Below, piece by piece: positions 37,559 to 45,941 of a stretch of 64,000 nucleotides of DNA. The notes below the pieces were generated by a model, which was not told where the DNA came from, did not search any database, and saw nothing but the letters and a program-made list of their open reading frames with translations. Each line of letters opens with the position of its first letter. Positions within the stretch are counted from its first letter, which is position 1. Both the position numbers and the translations under genes were made by a program. Origin of the DNA: Saccharopolyspora spinosa NRRL 18395 (GTDB lineage Bacteria > Actinomycetota > Actinomycetes > Mycobacteriales > Pseudonocardiaceae). Location: assembly GCF_000194155.1 (NCBI RefSeq), contig NZ_GL877879.1, positions 877,089-941,088 of the forward strand, read 5' to 3'.

Positions 37559-38344
37559 ATGGCGAACCGGCAATCCCCAGGAGCCGGTGCCGACTCGGCG
37601 CTGGTGGTGGTCCCCACCTACAACGAGCGGGACAACCTGGAACCGATCGTGCGACGGCTGCTGACCGCTCTACCCACGGCGCACGTGCTGGTCGTCGACG
37701 ACGGCAGCCCAGACGGCACCGGTGACGTCGCCGACGAACTCGCCGCCGACGACGAGCGGGTGCACGTGATGCACCGGACCGAGAAGGCCGGGCTCGGCGC
37801 GGCGTACGTGGCGGGTTTCGACTGGGCCCTGGCGCGGCACTACGACGCGATCATCGAGATGGACGCCGACGGCTCGCACTCCCCCGAGGACCTGCCCCGG
37901 TTGATCGGCATGCTCGGCCCGGATGGCACCGGCGCCGACGTCGTGCTGGGGTCGCGCTACGTGCCCGGCGGGCGGACGGTGAACTGGCCCTGGTACCGGG
38001 AGCTGCTGTCCCGCGGCGCCAACGTGTACTCCAAGCTGGCGCTCGGCGTGTCGATCAACGACATCACGTCCGGTTACCGCGTGTACCGGCGGGAGGTCCT
38101 GGAGACGCTGCAGTTGCACAACGTCGCTTCGCAGGGTTACTGCTTCCAGGTGGACCTGGCGTGGCGCGCGGTGGAGGCCGGGTTCGCGGTCGCCGAGGTG
38201 CCGATCACGTTCGTCGAACGCGAGATCGGCTGCTCGAAGATGGACGCCGAGGTCGTGCGCGAGGCCCTGGTCCGCGTGACGAAGTGGGGCCTGCGCCGCC
38301 GGGGCAACCAAGCGGCGAACCTCCTGCGCGGCTTGAAGCGCTGA
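37559..38344 (+). CDS. ppm1: Polyprenol monophosphomannose synthase
   Basis: A 261-residue family 2 glycosyltransferase that moves mannose from GDP-mannose to polyprenyl phosphate. This supplies the donor for lipoglycan and protein mannosylation. Motifs: [48 protein letters not shown] with the metal-binding Dx[11 protein letters not shown] and [10 protein letters not shown], ending in the [12 protein letters not shown] segment characteristic of DPM synthases. There is no C-terminal membrane domain, as expected when Lnt is a separate partner. A perfect AGGAGG precedes the ATG at 37559 by six bases. It lies 54 bases after lnt. Confidence 0.95.
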   Translation: MANRQSPGAGADSALVVVPTYNERDNLEPIVRRLLTALPTAHVLVVDDGSPDGTGDVADELAADDERVHVMHRTEKAGLGAAYVAGFDWALARHYDAIIEMDADGSHSPEDLPRLIGMLGPDGTGADVVLGSRYVPGGRTVNWPWYRELLSRGANVYSKLALGVSINDITSGYRVYRREVLETLQLHNVASQGYCFQVDLAWRAVEAGFAVAEVPITFVEREIGCSKMDAEVVREALVRVTKWGLRRRGNQAANLLRGLKR

Positions 38345-38347
38345 ACA

Positions 38348-38388
38348 CGGCGAAGCGCCAGGGACTCAGCGTCCCAGGCCCTTCGCCG
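38348..38388. terminator. Bidirectional terminator between ppm1 and rbpA
   Basis: CGGCGAAG (38348-38355) pairs with CTTCGCCG (38381-38388), and inside it GGGAC pairs with GTCCC (38361-38365 with 38371-38375). It lies between convergent genes, three bases after the ppm1 stop and 12 bases from the end of rbpA. Confidence 0.7.
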
Positions 38389-38399
38389 AATGCTCTTGC

Positions 38400-38744
38400 T
38401 CAGACGGACTGCCCGCGCCGCTCCCGAAGCAGGTCGAGGCGCTCGTTGAGCAACTCCTCGAGTTCCGGGATGGTGCGCCGCTCCAGCAGCATGTCCCAGT
38501 GGGTGCGCGGCGGCTTGGCCTTTTTCTGCTCCGGCTCGCTGCCGTCGATGATCTTCGACTCGGCGCCGTGCAAGCGGCATTCCCAGGTCGGCGGCACTTC
38601 GGCGTCGTCGGAGAACGGCACCTCGAACTCGTGACTCTTGGGGCAGGCGTAGCGCACCGTCCGGCGCGGTGCGAGGTCGTGGTTACGGTCGGTCTCGTAG
38701 CTCACCGCTCCGAGCCGGCTGCCACGCAGAACGCGGTCGGCCAT
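38400..38744 (-). CDS. rbpA: RNA polymerase-binding protein RbpA
   Basis: A 114-residue actinobacterial transcription factor that binds the housekeeping sigma factor and stabilises the open complex. Family features are MADRVLRGSRLGAVSYETDR at the start, RYACPKSHEFEVPFSDDAEV with WECRLHG of the core domain, and the RTHWDMLLERRTIPELEELL sigma-interaction helix. AAAGGAA precedes the ATG at 38744. A sigma-R-like promoter candidate lies at 38802-38830. The gene is intact and of standard length. Confidence 0.96.
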   Translation of the reverse strand: MADRVLRGSRLGAVSYETDRNHDLAPRRTVRYACPKSHEFEVPFSDDAEVPPTWECRLHGAESKIIDGSEPEQKKAKPPRTHWDMLLERRTIPELEELLNERLDLLRERRGQSV

Positions 38745-38763
38745 GACGGTTCCTTTCACTTCG

Positions 38764-38783
38764 GCCCGGGACCGAGCCCGGGC
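38764..38783 (-). promoter_or_regulatory. Leader hairpin of rbpA
   Basis: GCCCGGG-ACCGAG-CCCGGGC forms a perfect 7-bp stem with a 6-base loop between the candidate promoter and the rbpA ribosome site. Its role is unknown; it could influence leader stability or translation. Confidence 0.4.
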
Positions 38784-38801
38784 GGTTGTGCTCACCGTGT
38801 G

Positions 38802-38830
38802 CAACGACGGGGGGTCCGCCGTGTGTTCCC
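38802..38830 (-). promoter_or_regulatory. Candidate sigma-R-type promoter of rbpA
   Basis: On the minus strand GGGAAC is followed, 19 bases on, by GTTG. This resembles the GGAAT-N18-GTT promoters of thiol-stress sigma factors that drive rbpA in Streptomyces coelicolor. It ends about 58 bases before the start codon. Confidence 0.45.
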
Positions 38831-39241
38831 GGTGTGGTGGTTCTGGTTGCCGTCGGTGACGTTGTTCACCCGTCAACGACAGCTTGTCTCCCTAGAGATG
38901 CAGTCGGTCTGCGTTCGTGACGCGTTATCCCACTTGCAATCTATAGGTGCGTTCGAACGGGTGATAGTGCCAGATGTTGAGTCACTATGGCCAAGCCAGG
39001 TCCCTGGAATGTAGCGATAGTGGGACATAGATCACGACACGATCGGGTGCGACAGGACGAAAATCGGTAACTGAATGTAGCGTCATTTGGTTCCCTCTTG
39101 TCACAACGCTGCGTACCGGCATATTCCGATCACGCGGACAACCCCGGCAGCGCCTGTCACCAGCATGGAGCAACGCGGCTGCCTTGGCGAGGCGGGCGCA
39201 GATCGTCACGCGCCGCGCACGCAGCGTCGCCGCAGATCGAC
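38831..39241. other. Region between rbpA and the MFS gene
   Basis: No gene. The part 38900-39100 is relatively AT-rich. The hexamer ATAGTG or its complement CACTAT recurs at about 38963, 38982 and 39014, two of them as an inverted pair. I cannot link these to a known regulator. Confidence 0.3.
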
Positions 39242-40651
39242 TCAGAGAACCTTCGGCGCGGGGTTGCCGACCGCCTCGATCGCCCGCCGCACCGGCACCA
39301 GCGAGACCAGCACCAACCCAACCGCGAAGAACACCACCAACGAGATGATGGCCAGCCGGAACGACCCCGTCGCCTGCCCGACCCCGGCGAACACCAGCGG
39401 GCCCAGCCACGAGGTGGACCGCTCCCCCACCTCGTACAACGAGAAGTACTCGGCCTCCCGGCCGGGCGGCACCATCTGGCTGAACAGCGACCGCGACAGC
39501 GCGTTGGTGCCGCCGAGCACCAGACCGATGCCAACCGCCAGGCCGTAGAACTGCATGTCCTGCCCGGCCTGCACGAAGTACGCGGCGACGAGCACCACCA
39601 GCCAGGTGGCGAGGCTGATCAGGATCGTCTTCTTAGCGCCGATGCGCCGCGCCACCACCCCATGCAGCATCCCGCCGACGAAGGCGATGAACTGCACGAT
39701 CAGCAACGTGATGATCAACGAGTCCTGCGGCAGCTTGAGCTCCAGGCTGCCGTACTGCGCCGAAACCTGCGTGACCGTGGAGATGCCGTCGGTGTAGATC
39801 CAGTACGCGCCGAGGAACGCCAGCGTCAGCGGGAAGTGCTTCGCCTCCCGGAACGTCGTGACCAACTGCTTGAAGCCGGCGGTGACGGCGGACGCGCCGC
39901 GCTCGGTCGTCTCCGGGTTCCGGTGCTGCCGCAGGGCCGCCAGCGGCAGCAGCGTGAACACCGCCCACCAGACGCCCGAGGACAAGAAGATCAGCCGCAC
40001 TGCGGCTTCCGTGCTCAGGCCGACCGAGTCGTGGCCGAGGTAGATCACCAGGTGCATGGCCAGCGCGGCGCCGCTACCCAGGTAGCCGATGGCCCAGCCG
40101 CGGGTCGAGACGTCGTCCCGCTCGTCGACGTCGGCGATCTCCGGCAGGAACGAGTAGTAGACCACCACCGACGCGCCGAAGCAGATATTGGCGATGATGA
40201 ACAGCACCACGCCGAGCTGCCAGTTCTGCCCACCGACCAGCGCCAGCAGCGCCGTCATCGCAGCTCCGCCGAAGGCGAAGATCGCCAGCATCAGCCGCTT
40301 GCTCTGGGTGCGGTCCGCGATCGCACCGGTGATCGGCAGCACGACCACCTGCACGACCGTGGCCACCGACAGCAGGTAGCCCCACAGTGAGCCGGCCGGG
40401 AACACCAGGCCGAACGCCGAGATGTCGCACTGCACCAGCGCGTTGTCCTGGGGACAAGCGTTCGGGCCGTTGCGCGCCACGTCGGCCTTGGCGGCCTCCG
40501 TCGCCACCGAGGTCAGGTAGAGCGAGAGGAAGACCGTTGTCACCGATGTCGGGAACACCGAGTTGGCCCAGTCGTACCAACACCAACCCCGCTGTTCCCG
40601 GCGCCGCCTCCGCGCGGCGTCGGGCGCCAGGTCGCTGTCCATCACGCTCAT
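39242..40651 (-). CDS. UMF1/ATG22-type major facilitator transporter
   Basis: A 469-residue, 12-helix transporter. The opening RGWCWYDWANSVFPTSVTTV is the hallmark of the UMF1 (ATG22-like) subfamily of MFS, and GAIADRTQSKRLML is the loop 2-3 motif. ATG22 in yeast exports amino acids from the vacuole; bacterial substrates are mostly unknown. It follows the glycerophosphodiesterase gene by about 100 bases on the same strand and might export or import a related product, though this is only positional. Full length. Confidence 0.9.
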   Translation of the reverse strand: MSVMDSDLAPDAARRRRREQRGWCWYDWANSVFPTSVTTVFLSLYLTSVATEAAKADVARNGPNACPQDNALVQCDISAFGLVFPAGSLWGYLLSVATVVQVVVLPITGAIADRTQSKRLMLAIFAFGGAAMTALLALVGGQNWQLGVVLFIIANICFGASVVVYYSFLPEIADVDERDDVSTRGWAIGYLGSGAALAMHLVIYLGHDSVGLSTEAAVRLIFLSSGVWWAVFTLLPLAALRQHRNPETTERGASAVTAGFKQLVTTFREAKHFPLTLAFLGAYWIYTDGISTVTQVSAQYGSLELKLPQDSLIITLLIVQFIAFVGGMLHGVVARRIGAKKTILISLATWLVVLVAAYFVQAGQDMQFYGLAVGIGLVLGGTNALSRSLFSQMVPPGREAEYFSLYEVGERSTSWLGPLVFAGVGQATGSFRLAIISLVVFFAVGLVLVSLVPVRRAIEAVGNPAPKVL

Positions 40652-40752
40652 CCGTTCGGTCCTCCGGCCAAGATCACTCGATGGGGGTAACCGGACCTTA
40701 CTGGCTCAAGGAATGCGGTGGAGGTCCGTGCGGGGACAATGCGTAGTTCTGC

Positions 40753-41541
40753 TCATCCACCGACTTCCGCCTGCGGCTCGCCGGACCGCTCTCGCAACAC
40801 CTCCTGCAACACGTCCGGCCGATCGGTGACCAGCCCGTCCACGCCGAGATCCAGCAGTTCCCGCATCTCCGCGGCGTCGTCGACGGTCCACACATGGACC
40901 TCGATCCCCCAGCGATGAGCCTGGCGCACGAAGCGGGAGTCGATCAAGCGCAGCGGCCCGAATTCACGCGGAACCTGGGCCGCACCACCGGCGACCGACG
41001 ACCGCAGCGGCCAGCCGCCCCACCGCGAGCCCAGCCACAGAAACCCGGCCGACCGGCGCCCTGTCGAGGTCATCAGCCGCGGCCCGACGGCCCGGCGCAG
41101 CCCGGCCAACCGGTGCTCGGCGAACGACGCCAGGCACACCCGGTCCCAGGCGTTGTGCGCGCGCAGCGTCCGCAGCACGGGTCCCATCGCCGAGTCCGCC
41201 TTGATGTCGATGTTGAAGTACGTCTCCGGCAGGTCCTCCAGCGCGGCGTCCAGGCTGCACACGGGTTCCCGACCGCCGATCAACGCCGATCCGACCACGG
41301 ACCAGGGCAACCGCTCGATGGCGCCACGACCGTCCGTGGTGCGGTCCAGCGTCGCGTCGTGGTTCATCACCACGACCCCGTCGGCGGTCGCGTGGACATC
41401 GGTCTCGATGTAGCGGTAGCCCTCGTCAGCGGCGCGGCGGAACGCGGCCAGCGAGTTCTCCAGATCGTGCAGTTCCCCCAGGTGCCAACCGCGGTGGGCG
41501 AACGCGCGGGGCCGGGGGCCGAGGAGGAAAGGATGCGTCAC
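40753..41541 (-). CDS. Glycerophosphodiester phosphodiesterase
   Basis: A 262-residue GDPD-type TIM barrel that hydrolyses glycerophosphodiesters to glycerol-3-phosphate and an alcohol. Catalytic and metal residues are in FAHRGWHLGELHDLENSLAA (His, Arg, Glu), YIETDVHATADGVVVMNHDA (Glu, Asp, His) and FNIDIKADS, with the late VHVWTVDDAAEM and GLVTDRPD segments. The GTG at 41541 fits the fold; an upstream extension to 41628 is not conserved-looking. Cytoplasmic, with no signal peptide. Confidence 0.92.
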   Translation of the reverse strand: MTHPFLLGPRPRAFAHRGWHLGELHDLENSLAAFRRAADEGYRYIETDVHATADGVVVMNHDATLDRTTDGRGAIERLPWSVVGSALIGGREPVCSLDAALEDLPETYFNIDIKADSAMGPVLRTLRAHNAWDRVCLASFAEHRLAGLRRAVGPRLMTSTGRRSAGFLWLGSRWGGWPLRSSVAGGAAQVPREFGPLRLIDSRFVRQAHRWGIEVHVWTVDDAAEMRELLDLGVDGLVTDRPDVLQEVLRERSGEPQAEVGG

Positions 41542-41609
41542 GCGAGCAACTCTGCCTGATCGGCGTGCCTTCACCGCGCAGGCGGGGCCCTTGGCTAACG
41601 TGATCGATC

Positions 41610-41963
41610 GTGGAAACCTCCGTCCCACCGCCCCGCCGCCAACGCCAAACCCGGCACTGCGCCTGGTGCGGACGTCGCGTTCCGGAAGCGGGCCGGCAGG
41701 GACGTCCCCGCCTGTATTGCGCGCAGTCGTGCCGCCAACGCGCCTACGAACGCCGCACCTCGGTCCAGCGCGGTGGCCTCCCAGAGGACGCGGTGGTGCT
41801 CTCAGCGGCCGAACTGGCAGACCTGCAGGACCGGCTGTTCCAACTGCGCTGCGCGGCCGAGGACGTGGTCACCGCCGTCGACGACGCCGCCGACCAGGCC
41901 GAACTGCGCAAGCTCGCCACCCAGGTCGTCGCCGTGGCCGAGGAGCTCGAACGGCTGCGGTGA
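41610..41963 (+). CDS. Zinc-ribbon-like hypothetical protein
   Basis: A 117-residue protein starting at GTG 41610, divergent from the phosphodiesterase gene. The N-terminal half has RHCAWCGRRVPEAGRQGRPR and LYCAQSCRQRAYERR, a likely zinc finger with CxxC and CxxxC pairs next to basic residues. The C-terminal half is an acidic helix (VVTAVDDAADQAELRKLATQ), probably a coiled coil. DNA or RNA binding is plausible but not shown. It is followed 16 bases later by the VOC gene and may be co-transcribed with it. Confidence 0.75.
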   Translation: METSVPPPRRQRQTRHCAWCGRRVPEAGRQGRPRLYCAQSCRQRAYERRTSVQRGGLPEDAVVLSAAELADLQDRLFQLRCAAEDVVTAVDDAADQAELRKLATQVVAVAEELERLR

Positions 41964-41979
41964 GAACGAACGGAGCATT

Positions 41980-42678
41980 GTGCCCGCCGGTCAGGATGAC
42001 CAGGATGGGTTGGTCCCCAGCGGTGGCGAGGAATCGACGGTGCCCGCACGTCCCATAGTCCGCGGCCTGCGCCGCGCCGACCTGATCAGCCAGGACCCGA
42101 TAGCTTCGGCAGTCTTCTACCGGGCCCTGCTGGACTGGACCCCGGTACCGACCGGCGTCGGCTTCGACTGCTGGGTGGGTAACCGGCGCTGCGCCGCGAT
42201 GCGCAATCCCCGCGGCGGCGAACGACCCGGCTGGCGGCCGATGTTCGCCGGAACGACCCAGGACGCCTCGCTGACCGGTCCCGACGACGCGGTCGCGTTG
42301 GTCGTCAAGGGGCGGGCCCAGCATGGCCCCTGGGCGCCGAGCCCGCGCCTAGGCGAGCCCTGCTGGGTCGAGCTGAGCACGCAAGCGCTGGAGCGCGCTG
42401 ACGCGTTCTGGGCCGGCATCCTGGGCTGGTCGGTGCTCGCCGACCAGTACCTCGTCGGCGAGCGACCGCTGGCAGGCCGCACGAGGTGCCGACCGGCCGG
42501 CTGGGGTTGGCTGTGCTACTTCGCGGTCGAGGACGTCGACGCGATCAGCGCCCGCGCGCCGAAGCTGGGCGGCAAGACCATCGACCGAAGCAATCATCCC
42601 TCGCTGGGCACCACGGCCGTGGTAGCCGACCCCACAGGTGCGGTAATCGGCCTGGCAGCCGCCGACACGTGGGGCTGA
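41980..42678 (+). CDS. VOC-family (glyoxalase/bleomycin-resistance fold) protein
   Basis: A 232-residue protein with two VOC half-domains. The first opens VRGLRRADLISQDPIASAVF with YRALLDWTPVP. The second has CWVELSTQALERADAFWAGI and LGWSV, then CYFAVEDVDAISARAPKLGG, ending GAVIGLAAAD. Such paired beta-alpha modules form dioxygenases, glyoxalase-like enzymes or drug-binding proteins. CGGAG precedes the GTG at 41980; a later start at about 42040 would remove a non-conserved leader. The substrate is unknown. Confidence 0.82.
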   Translation: MPAGQDDQDGLVPSGGEESTVPARPIVRGLRRADLISQDPIASAVFYRALLDWTPVPTGVGFDCWVGNRRCAAMRNPRGGERPGWRPMFAGTTQDASLTGPDDAVALVVKGRAQHGPWAPSPRLGEPCWVELSTQALERADAFWAGILGWSVLADQYLVGERPLAGRTRCRPAGWGWLCYFAVEDVDAISARAPKLGGKTIDRSNHPSLGTTAVVADPTGAVIGLAAADTWG

Positions 42679-42749
42679 AGCGGGTTTCTCCCGTAGACCC
42701 ACCCACCACTGCTGGGGTTATCGCTCCGGGGCAGTTCCCGATCAGGGCA

Positions 42750-43715
42750 CTAACCGCCGGAGAGCTCCCCGAGGACCTGCAACGTCCGGTTCGCGCGCAC
42801 CGACAACCGCTGTTCGCGCGCGGTCACGTCGATGTAGGTCTGGCTCGAATTGATCGATGAGTGCCCGAGCAGCTTGGCGATCTCGGCGGCACTCGCCCCG
42901 TCCTCAGCAAGCCGCGTCGCGAAGGTGTGCCGCAAGGCGTGCACCATCGCACCTGGCTGCACCCGATCGGAAACGCCCGCAGCCCGCAAAGACTGCCGCA
43001 CGAGGTACTGCAGGCCGCCCCGCCGCAGCGCATCGCCGTGGTGATCGACGAACAACGGCTCGCCACCGGGCAGCCGCTGACCGAACCGCGCCCGCCGCGA
43101 CTGCAGGTAGCTCTGGATCAACGAGTCCAGGGTGTCCTCGATCGGGATGGACCGGTTCTTGCCACCTTTGCCGTGCACATGCAGCCGCCGGTCTCCAGGC
43201 CGGCCCGCCAACGACGCGATGGTGAGTTCCAACAGCTCGGCCGACCGCACCCCGGTGCACAACAACGTGGCGAGTGCGGCCAGGTCGCGCTCCGGCCACG
43301 GATTCCGTGCACGACGCGCGCCGGCGGCCACCGTGCGCAGCAGCCGCTCAGGCGTGTCCTCGCCCTGCAACGGCTTCGGCGTCGAAGGGGCGTTGCGCGG
43401 CTTCGGCACCACCTGCATCGGGTTGCCGGACACCGCGCCCTCGACCACGAGGAACCCGAAAAAACCGTTCCAGGTCGACCAGGCGCGGGTCACCGACGAA
43501 GCCGACCGCGAGGCGGCGAACCGCGCGAACGCCGACCGCAGCACCGAAGCGGTAACCCGGTCCACGGCCAACCGGTCGGCGCCGGTGCCGGTGAGCTCGA
43601 CCAGCTCACCGGCGACCGACTCCAGGTCGCGGCGATAAGCGCGCAGCGAGTTCGCCGCGAGCTTCCTGGCCTGCAGGTGTTCCAGGTAGACCTCGATCAA
43701 GCGCGCCACGTCCAC
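42750..43715 (-). CDS. Tyrosine recombinase, XerD-like
   Basis: A 321-residue tyrosine recombinase. An N-terminal SAM-like domain (residues about 1-95) is followed by a catalytic domain with all key residues: Arg in TGVRSAELLEL, Lys in HVHGKGGKNRSIPI, His and Arg in HALRHTFATRL, His in LLGHSSINSSQ and Tyr in TYIDV. It starts at a GTG with GGGGAGG upstream. A 14-bp palindrome lies immediately before the ribosome site. No phage or plasmid genes adjoin it, so it may be a chromosomal recombinase or a resident of a lost element. Whether it resolves dimers is unknown. Confidence 0.9.
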   Translation of the reverse strand: MDVARLIEVYLEHLQARKLAANSLRAYRRDLESVAGELVELTGTGADRLAVDRVTASVLRSAFARFAASRSASSVTRAWSTWNGFFGFLVVEGAVSGNPMQVVPKPRNAPSTPKPLQGEDTPERLLRTVAAGARRARNPWPERDLAALATLLCTGVRSAELLELTIASLAGRPGDRRLHVHGKGGKNRSIPIEDTLDSLIQSYLQSRRARFGQRLPGGEPLFVDHHGDALRRGGLQYLVRQSLRAAGVSDRVQPGAMVHALRHTFATRLAEDGASAAEIAKLLGHSSINSSQTYIDVTAREQRLSVRANRTLQVLGELSGG

Positions 43716-43730
43716 GCCGCACCTCCCCGA

Positions 43731-43744
43731 TTGATCATGATCAA
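43731..43744. promoter_or_regulatory. 14-bp palindrome ahead of the XerD-like gene
   Basis: TTGATCATGATCAA is a perfect palindrome located just upstream of the ribosome site of the recombinase gene at 42750-43715. Its position suits an operator acting on transcription or leader access, or a recombinase-related site. Confidence 0.4.
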
Positions 43745-43776
43745 CTCGGGTAGATGAAACCAGACGGCACCGACAA

Positions 43777-45132
43777 TCAGCTGTTGCGGATGAACCGGTC
43801 GAGCACGCGGGTCCCGAACTTCAGCGACTCCACCGGCACCCGCTCGTCAACGCCGTGGAACAAGGCGGCGAAGTCGAGGTCCGCGGGCAGCTTCAACGGC
43901 GCGAAGCCGTAGCAGTTCATGCCCAGCCGGCTGAACGACTTCGCGTCGGTCCCACCGGACATCATGTAGGGCAGCGCCTTCGCACCCGGATCTTCGGCGA
44001 TCAGCGCAGCAGTCATAGCATCGACGATGCGCCCCTCGAACTTGGTCTCCACCGGCGGCAACCCGACCCACTCCCGCTCCACGTCCGGCCCGAGGAGCTC
44101 GGCCAGCTCACGGTCGAAGGCCTCCTCCCGACCGGGCAGGATCCGGCAGTCCACGGCGGCCTCGGCAACCGACGGGATCACGTTGTGCTTGTACCCGGCG
44201 GTGAGCATCGTCGGGTTCGCGGTGTCGCGCAGCGTGGCGCCGACAATCCGCGACAGGTTCCCAAGCTTGGCCACAGCGCCCTCGATGTCATTCTCCGGGA
44301 AGTCCCAACCGGTGATCTCGGTCACGCCATCGAGGAACTCGCGTACCGAGTCAGTCAACAGCAGGGGGAAGCGGTGGTTGCCAAGCTTGGCCACAGCCTC
44401 GGAGAGCCTGGTCACAGCGTTGTCGTCGTGCACCATCGAGCCGTGTCCGGCACGAGCCCGCACCCGCAGCTTCAACCAGCGGATACCCTTCTCGGCAGAC
44501 TGGATCAGATAGGCGCGCACGCCGTCCTTGAGCGTCACCGAGAAGCCGCCGACCTCGCTGATCGCCTCAGTGCAGCCCTCGAACAACTCCGGCCGATGAT
44601 CGGCCAGCCACTGCGCCCCGTGGAAGCCGCCAGCCTCCTCATCGGCCAAGAAAGCGAAGACGACATCCCGCGGCGGAGTGATGTCATCGCGCTTGAGCCG
44701 CCGCGCGACGGCGAGGCTCATGGCCAGCATGTCCTTCATGTCGACGGCGCCCCGACCCCACACGTAGCCGTCCTGCACGGCCCCGGAGAAGGGATGAACG
44801 GACCATTCGGCAGGATCCGCGGGCACGACGTCGAGGTGCCCATGCACCAGCAGCCCACCCCGCGTCGAGTCAGCCCCTGGCAACCGGGCGACGACGTTGC
44901 CCCGCCCGGGATGATCCCCGGACTCGACGTAAGTGACCTCGTAGCCGACCTCGCTGAGCTTGGCGGCCACAAACTCGGCGGCGGCCCGCTCCCCCACGAG
45001 CGTCTCGGGGTCGCCCGTGTTGGTGGTGTCGATGCGGATCAGGTCGCTGGCCAAGCCGACGACCTCGTCCTCGGCCCGCAGCAACCCAGCGTCGTGATCA
45101 GTGCCGGAGATACCCTCGTTATGTGCGCTCAC
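43777..45132 (-). CDS. M20/M25/M40-family peptidase
   Basis: A 451-residue zinc peptidase/deacylase of the M20 family, distinct from the one at 8005. Ligand motifs are LLVHGHLDVVPADP, VWGRGAVDMKDMLA and FLADEEAGG (catalytic and metal Glu), with ISEVGGFS and the late MSGGTDAKSF and FHGVDERVPV supplying the remaining residues. The dimerisation lid is intact. Relatives include carboxypeptidases and aminoacylases with a longer chain, as here. The start at 45132 gives a polar leader of about 20 residues. It is a single gene. Confidence 0.9.
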   Translation of the reverse strand: MSAHNEGISGTDHDAGLLRAEDEVVGLASDLIRIDTTNTGDPETLVGERAAAEFVAAKLSEVGYEVTYVESGDHPGRGNVVARLPGADSTRGGLLVHGHLDVVPADPAEWSVHPFSGAVQDGYVWGRGAVDMKDMLAMSLAVARRLKRDDITPPRDVVFAFLADEEAGGFHGAQWLADHRPELFEGCTEAISEVGGFSVTLKDGVRAYLIQSAEKGIRWLKLRVRARAGHGSMVHDDNAVTRLSEAVAKLGNHRFPLLLTDSVREFLDGVTEITGWDFPENDIEGAVAKLGNLSRIVGATLRDTANPTMLTAGYKHNVIPSVAEAAVDCRILPGREEAFDRELAELLGPDVEREWVGLPPVETKFEGRIVDAMTAALIAEDPGAKALPYMMSGGTDAKSFSRLGMNCYGFAPLKLPADLDFAALFHGVDERVPVESLKFGTRVLDRFIRNS

Positions 45133-45254
45133 CAGGCATTTCTATCACCCGACCACCAATGAGGGGGGTGCCGTTTGAGCGTGTTTGACCATGAGCTAAT
45201 CTATCTACACAACACAGCGGGACGGCCCAAAGGAAGAAGGGCCGGACCGAAGAT

Positions 45255-45340
45255 GTCCGAGTGGCGGAATGGCAGACGCGCTAGCTTGAGGTGCTAGTGC
45301 CCTATTAATGGGCGTGGGGGTTCAAGTCCCCCCTCGGACA
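45255..45340 (+). tRNA. tRNA-Leu (anticodon GAG)
   Basis: The 86-base sequence folds as a class II tRNA. The acceptor stem is GTCCGAG (45255-45261) with CTCGGAC (45333-45339) and A as discriminator. The anticodon arm is GCTAGC-TTGAGGT-GCTAGT with anticodon GAG. A long variable arm TGCCC...GGGCG and the T-arm GGGGGTTCAAGTCCCCC complete it. No CCA is encoded. A recombinase module follows about 130 bases downstream, so this gene is a plausible integration target. Confidence 0.95.
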
Positions 45341-45473
45341 CAAAAACTGGTGAGATTTCCCCATCGCAGCAAGCGCTTGAACACCGTTTCGCGTCGGCGT
45401 TGTCGCCGTCGCGGATTTTGGTGTTCGCAGGTGCGTTCTCGTCTGGTCTGTGCTGGTCACCGGGGTGGTGGCC

Positions 45474-45941
45474 ATGCCTGAGCGGATCGTCACGGGCCTG
45501 GTGCCACCCGAGGCCACCGGCACAGGCTCTCCCGTCGAAGTGGGCAGCGGTGAGCGCCGGAGGCTCCCCCTGCCGGTCATCGCTGAACGCCGCGAGCTCC
45601 ACGTGACCTACGGAATGACTCGGGTCGATGCCTCCGGCCGAGTCCCGGCCGCGTCTGTCCTGCATGCCCTGCAGTGGCCCCCTGGTCAGAACCTGACCAT
45701 CCGGGTCACCTCCGGTGCCGTGGTCCTGCAGCCCGACCCGGGCGGCATCCACCCGCTGCCCAACACACGGCGGATCAAGATCCCGGCCACAGCCAGAGCG
45801 GCGTGCGGCATCCGCATCGGCGACACGGTGCTGCTGGTCGCCGACCCGCGCCGGGACATGGTGCTGGTCGATCCGCTCACAGCGGTGGACCAAGCCCTGG
45901 AGAAGCGCCACGCCATGGTGTGGGGCGGTGAGCCGGCATGA
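45474..45941 (+). CDS. AbrB/SpoVT-type DNA-binding protein
   Basis: A 155-residue protein. The C-terminal part reads HPLPNTRRIKIPATARAACG then IRIGDTVLLVADPRRDMVLV, the swapped-hairpin AbrB/MazE-type DNA-binding pattern (rIxIPa.aR...gi..GD.v). An N-terminal segment with VLHALQWPPGQNLTIRVTSG may be a second related beta module. GTG at 45450 and ATG at 45474 are possible starts. It overlaps the integrase start (ATGA), implying translational coupling. It probably controls integrase expression. Confidence 0.78.
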   Translation: MPERIVTGLVPPEATGTGSPVEVGSGERRRLPLPVIAERRELHVTYGMTRVDASGRVPAASVLHALQWPPGQNLTIRVTSGAVVLQPDPGGIHPLPNTRRIKIPATARAACGIRIGDTVLLVADPRRDMVLVDPLTAVDQALEKRHAMVWGGEPA

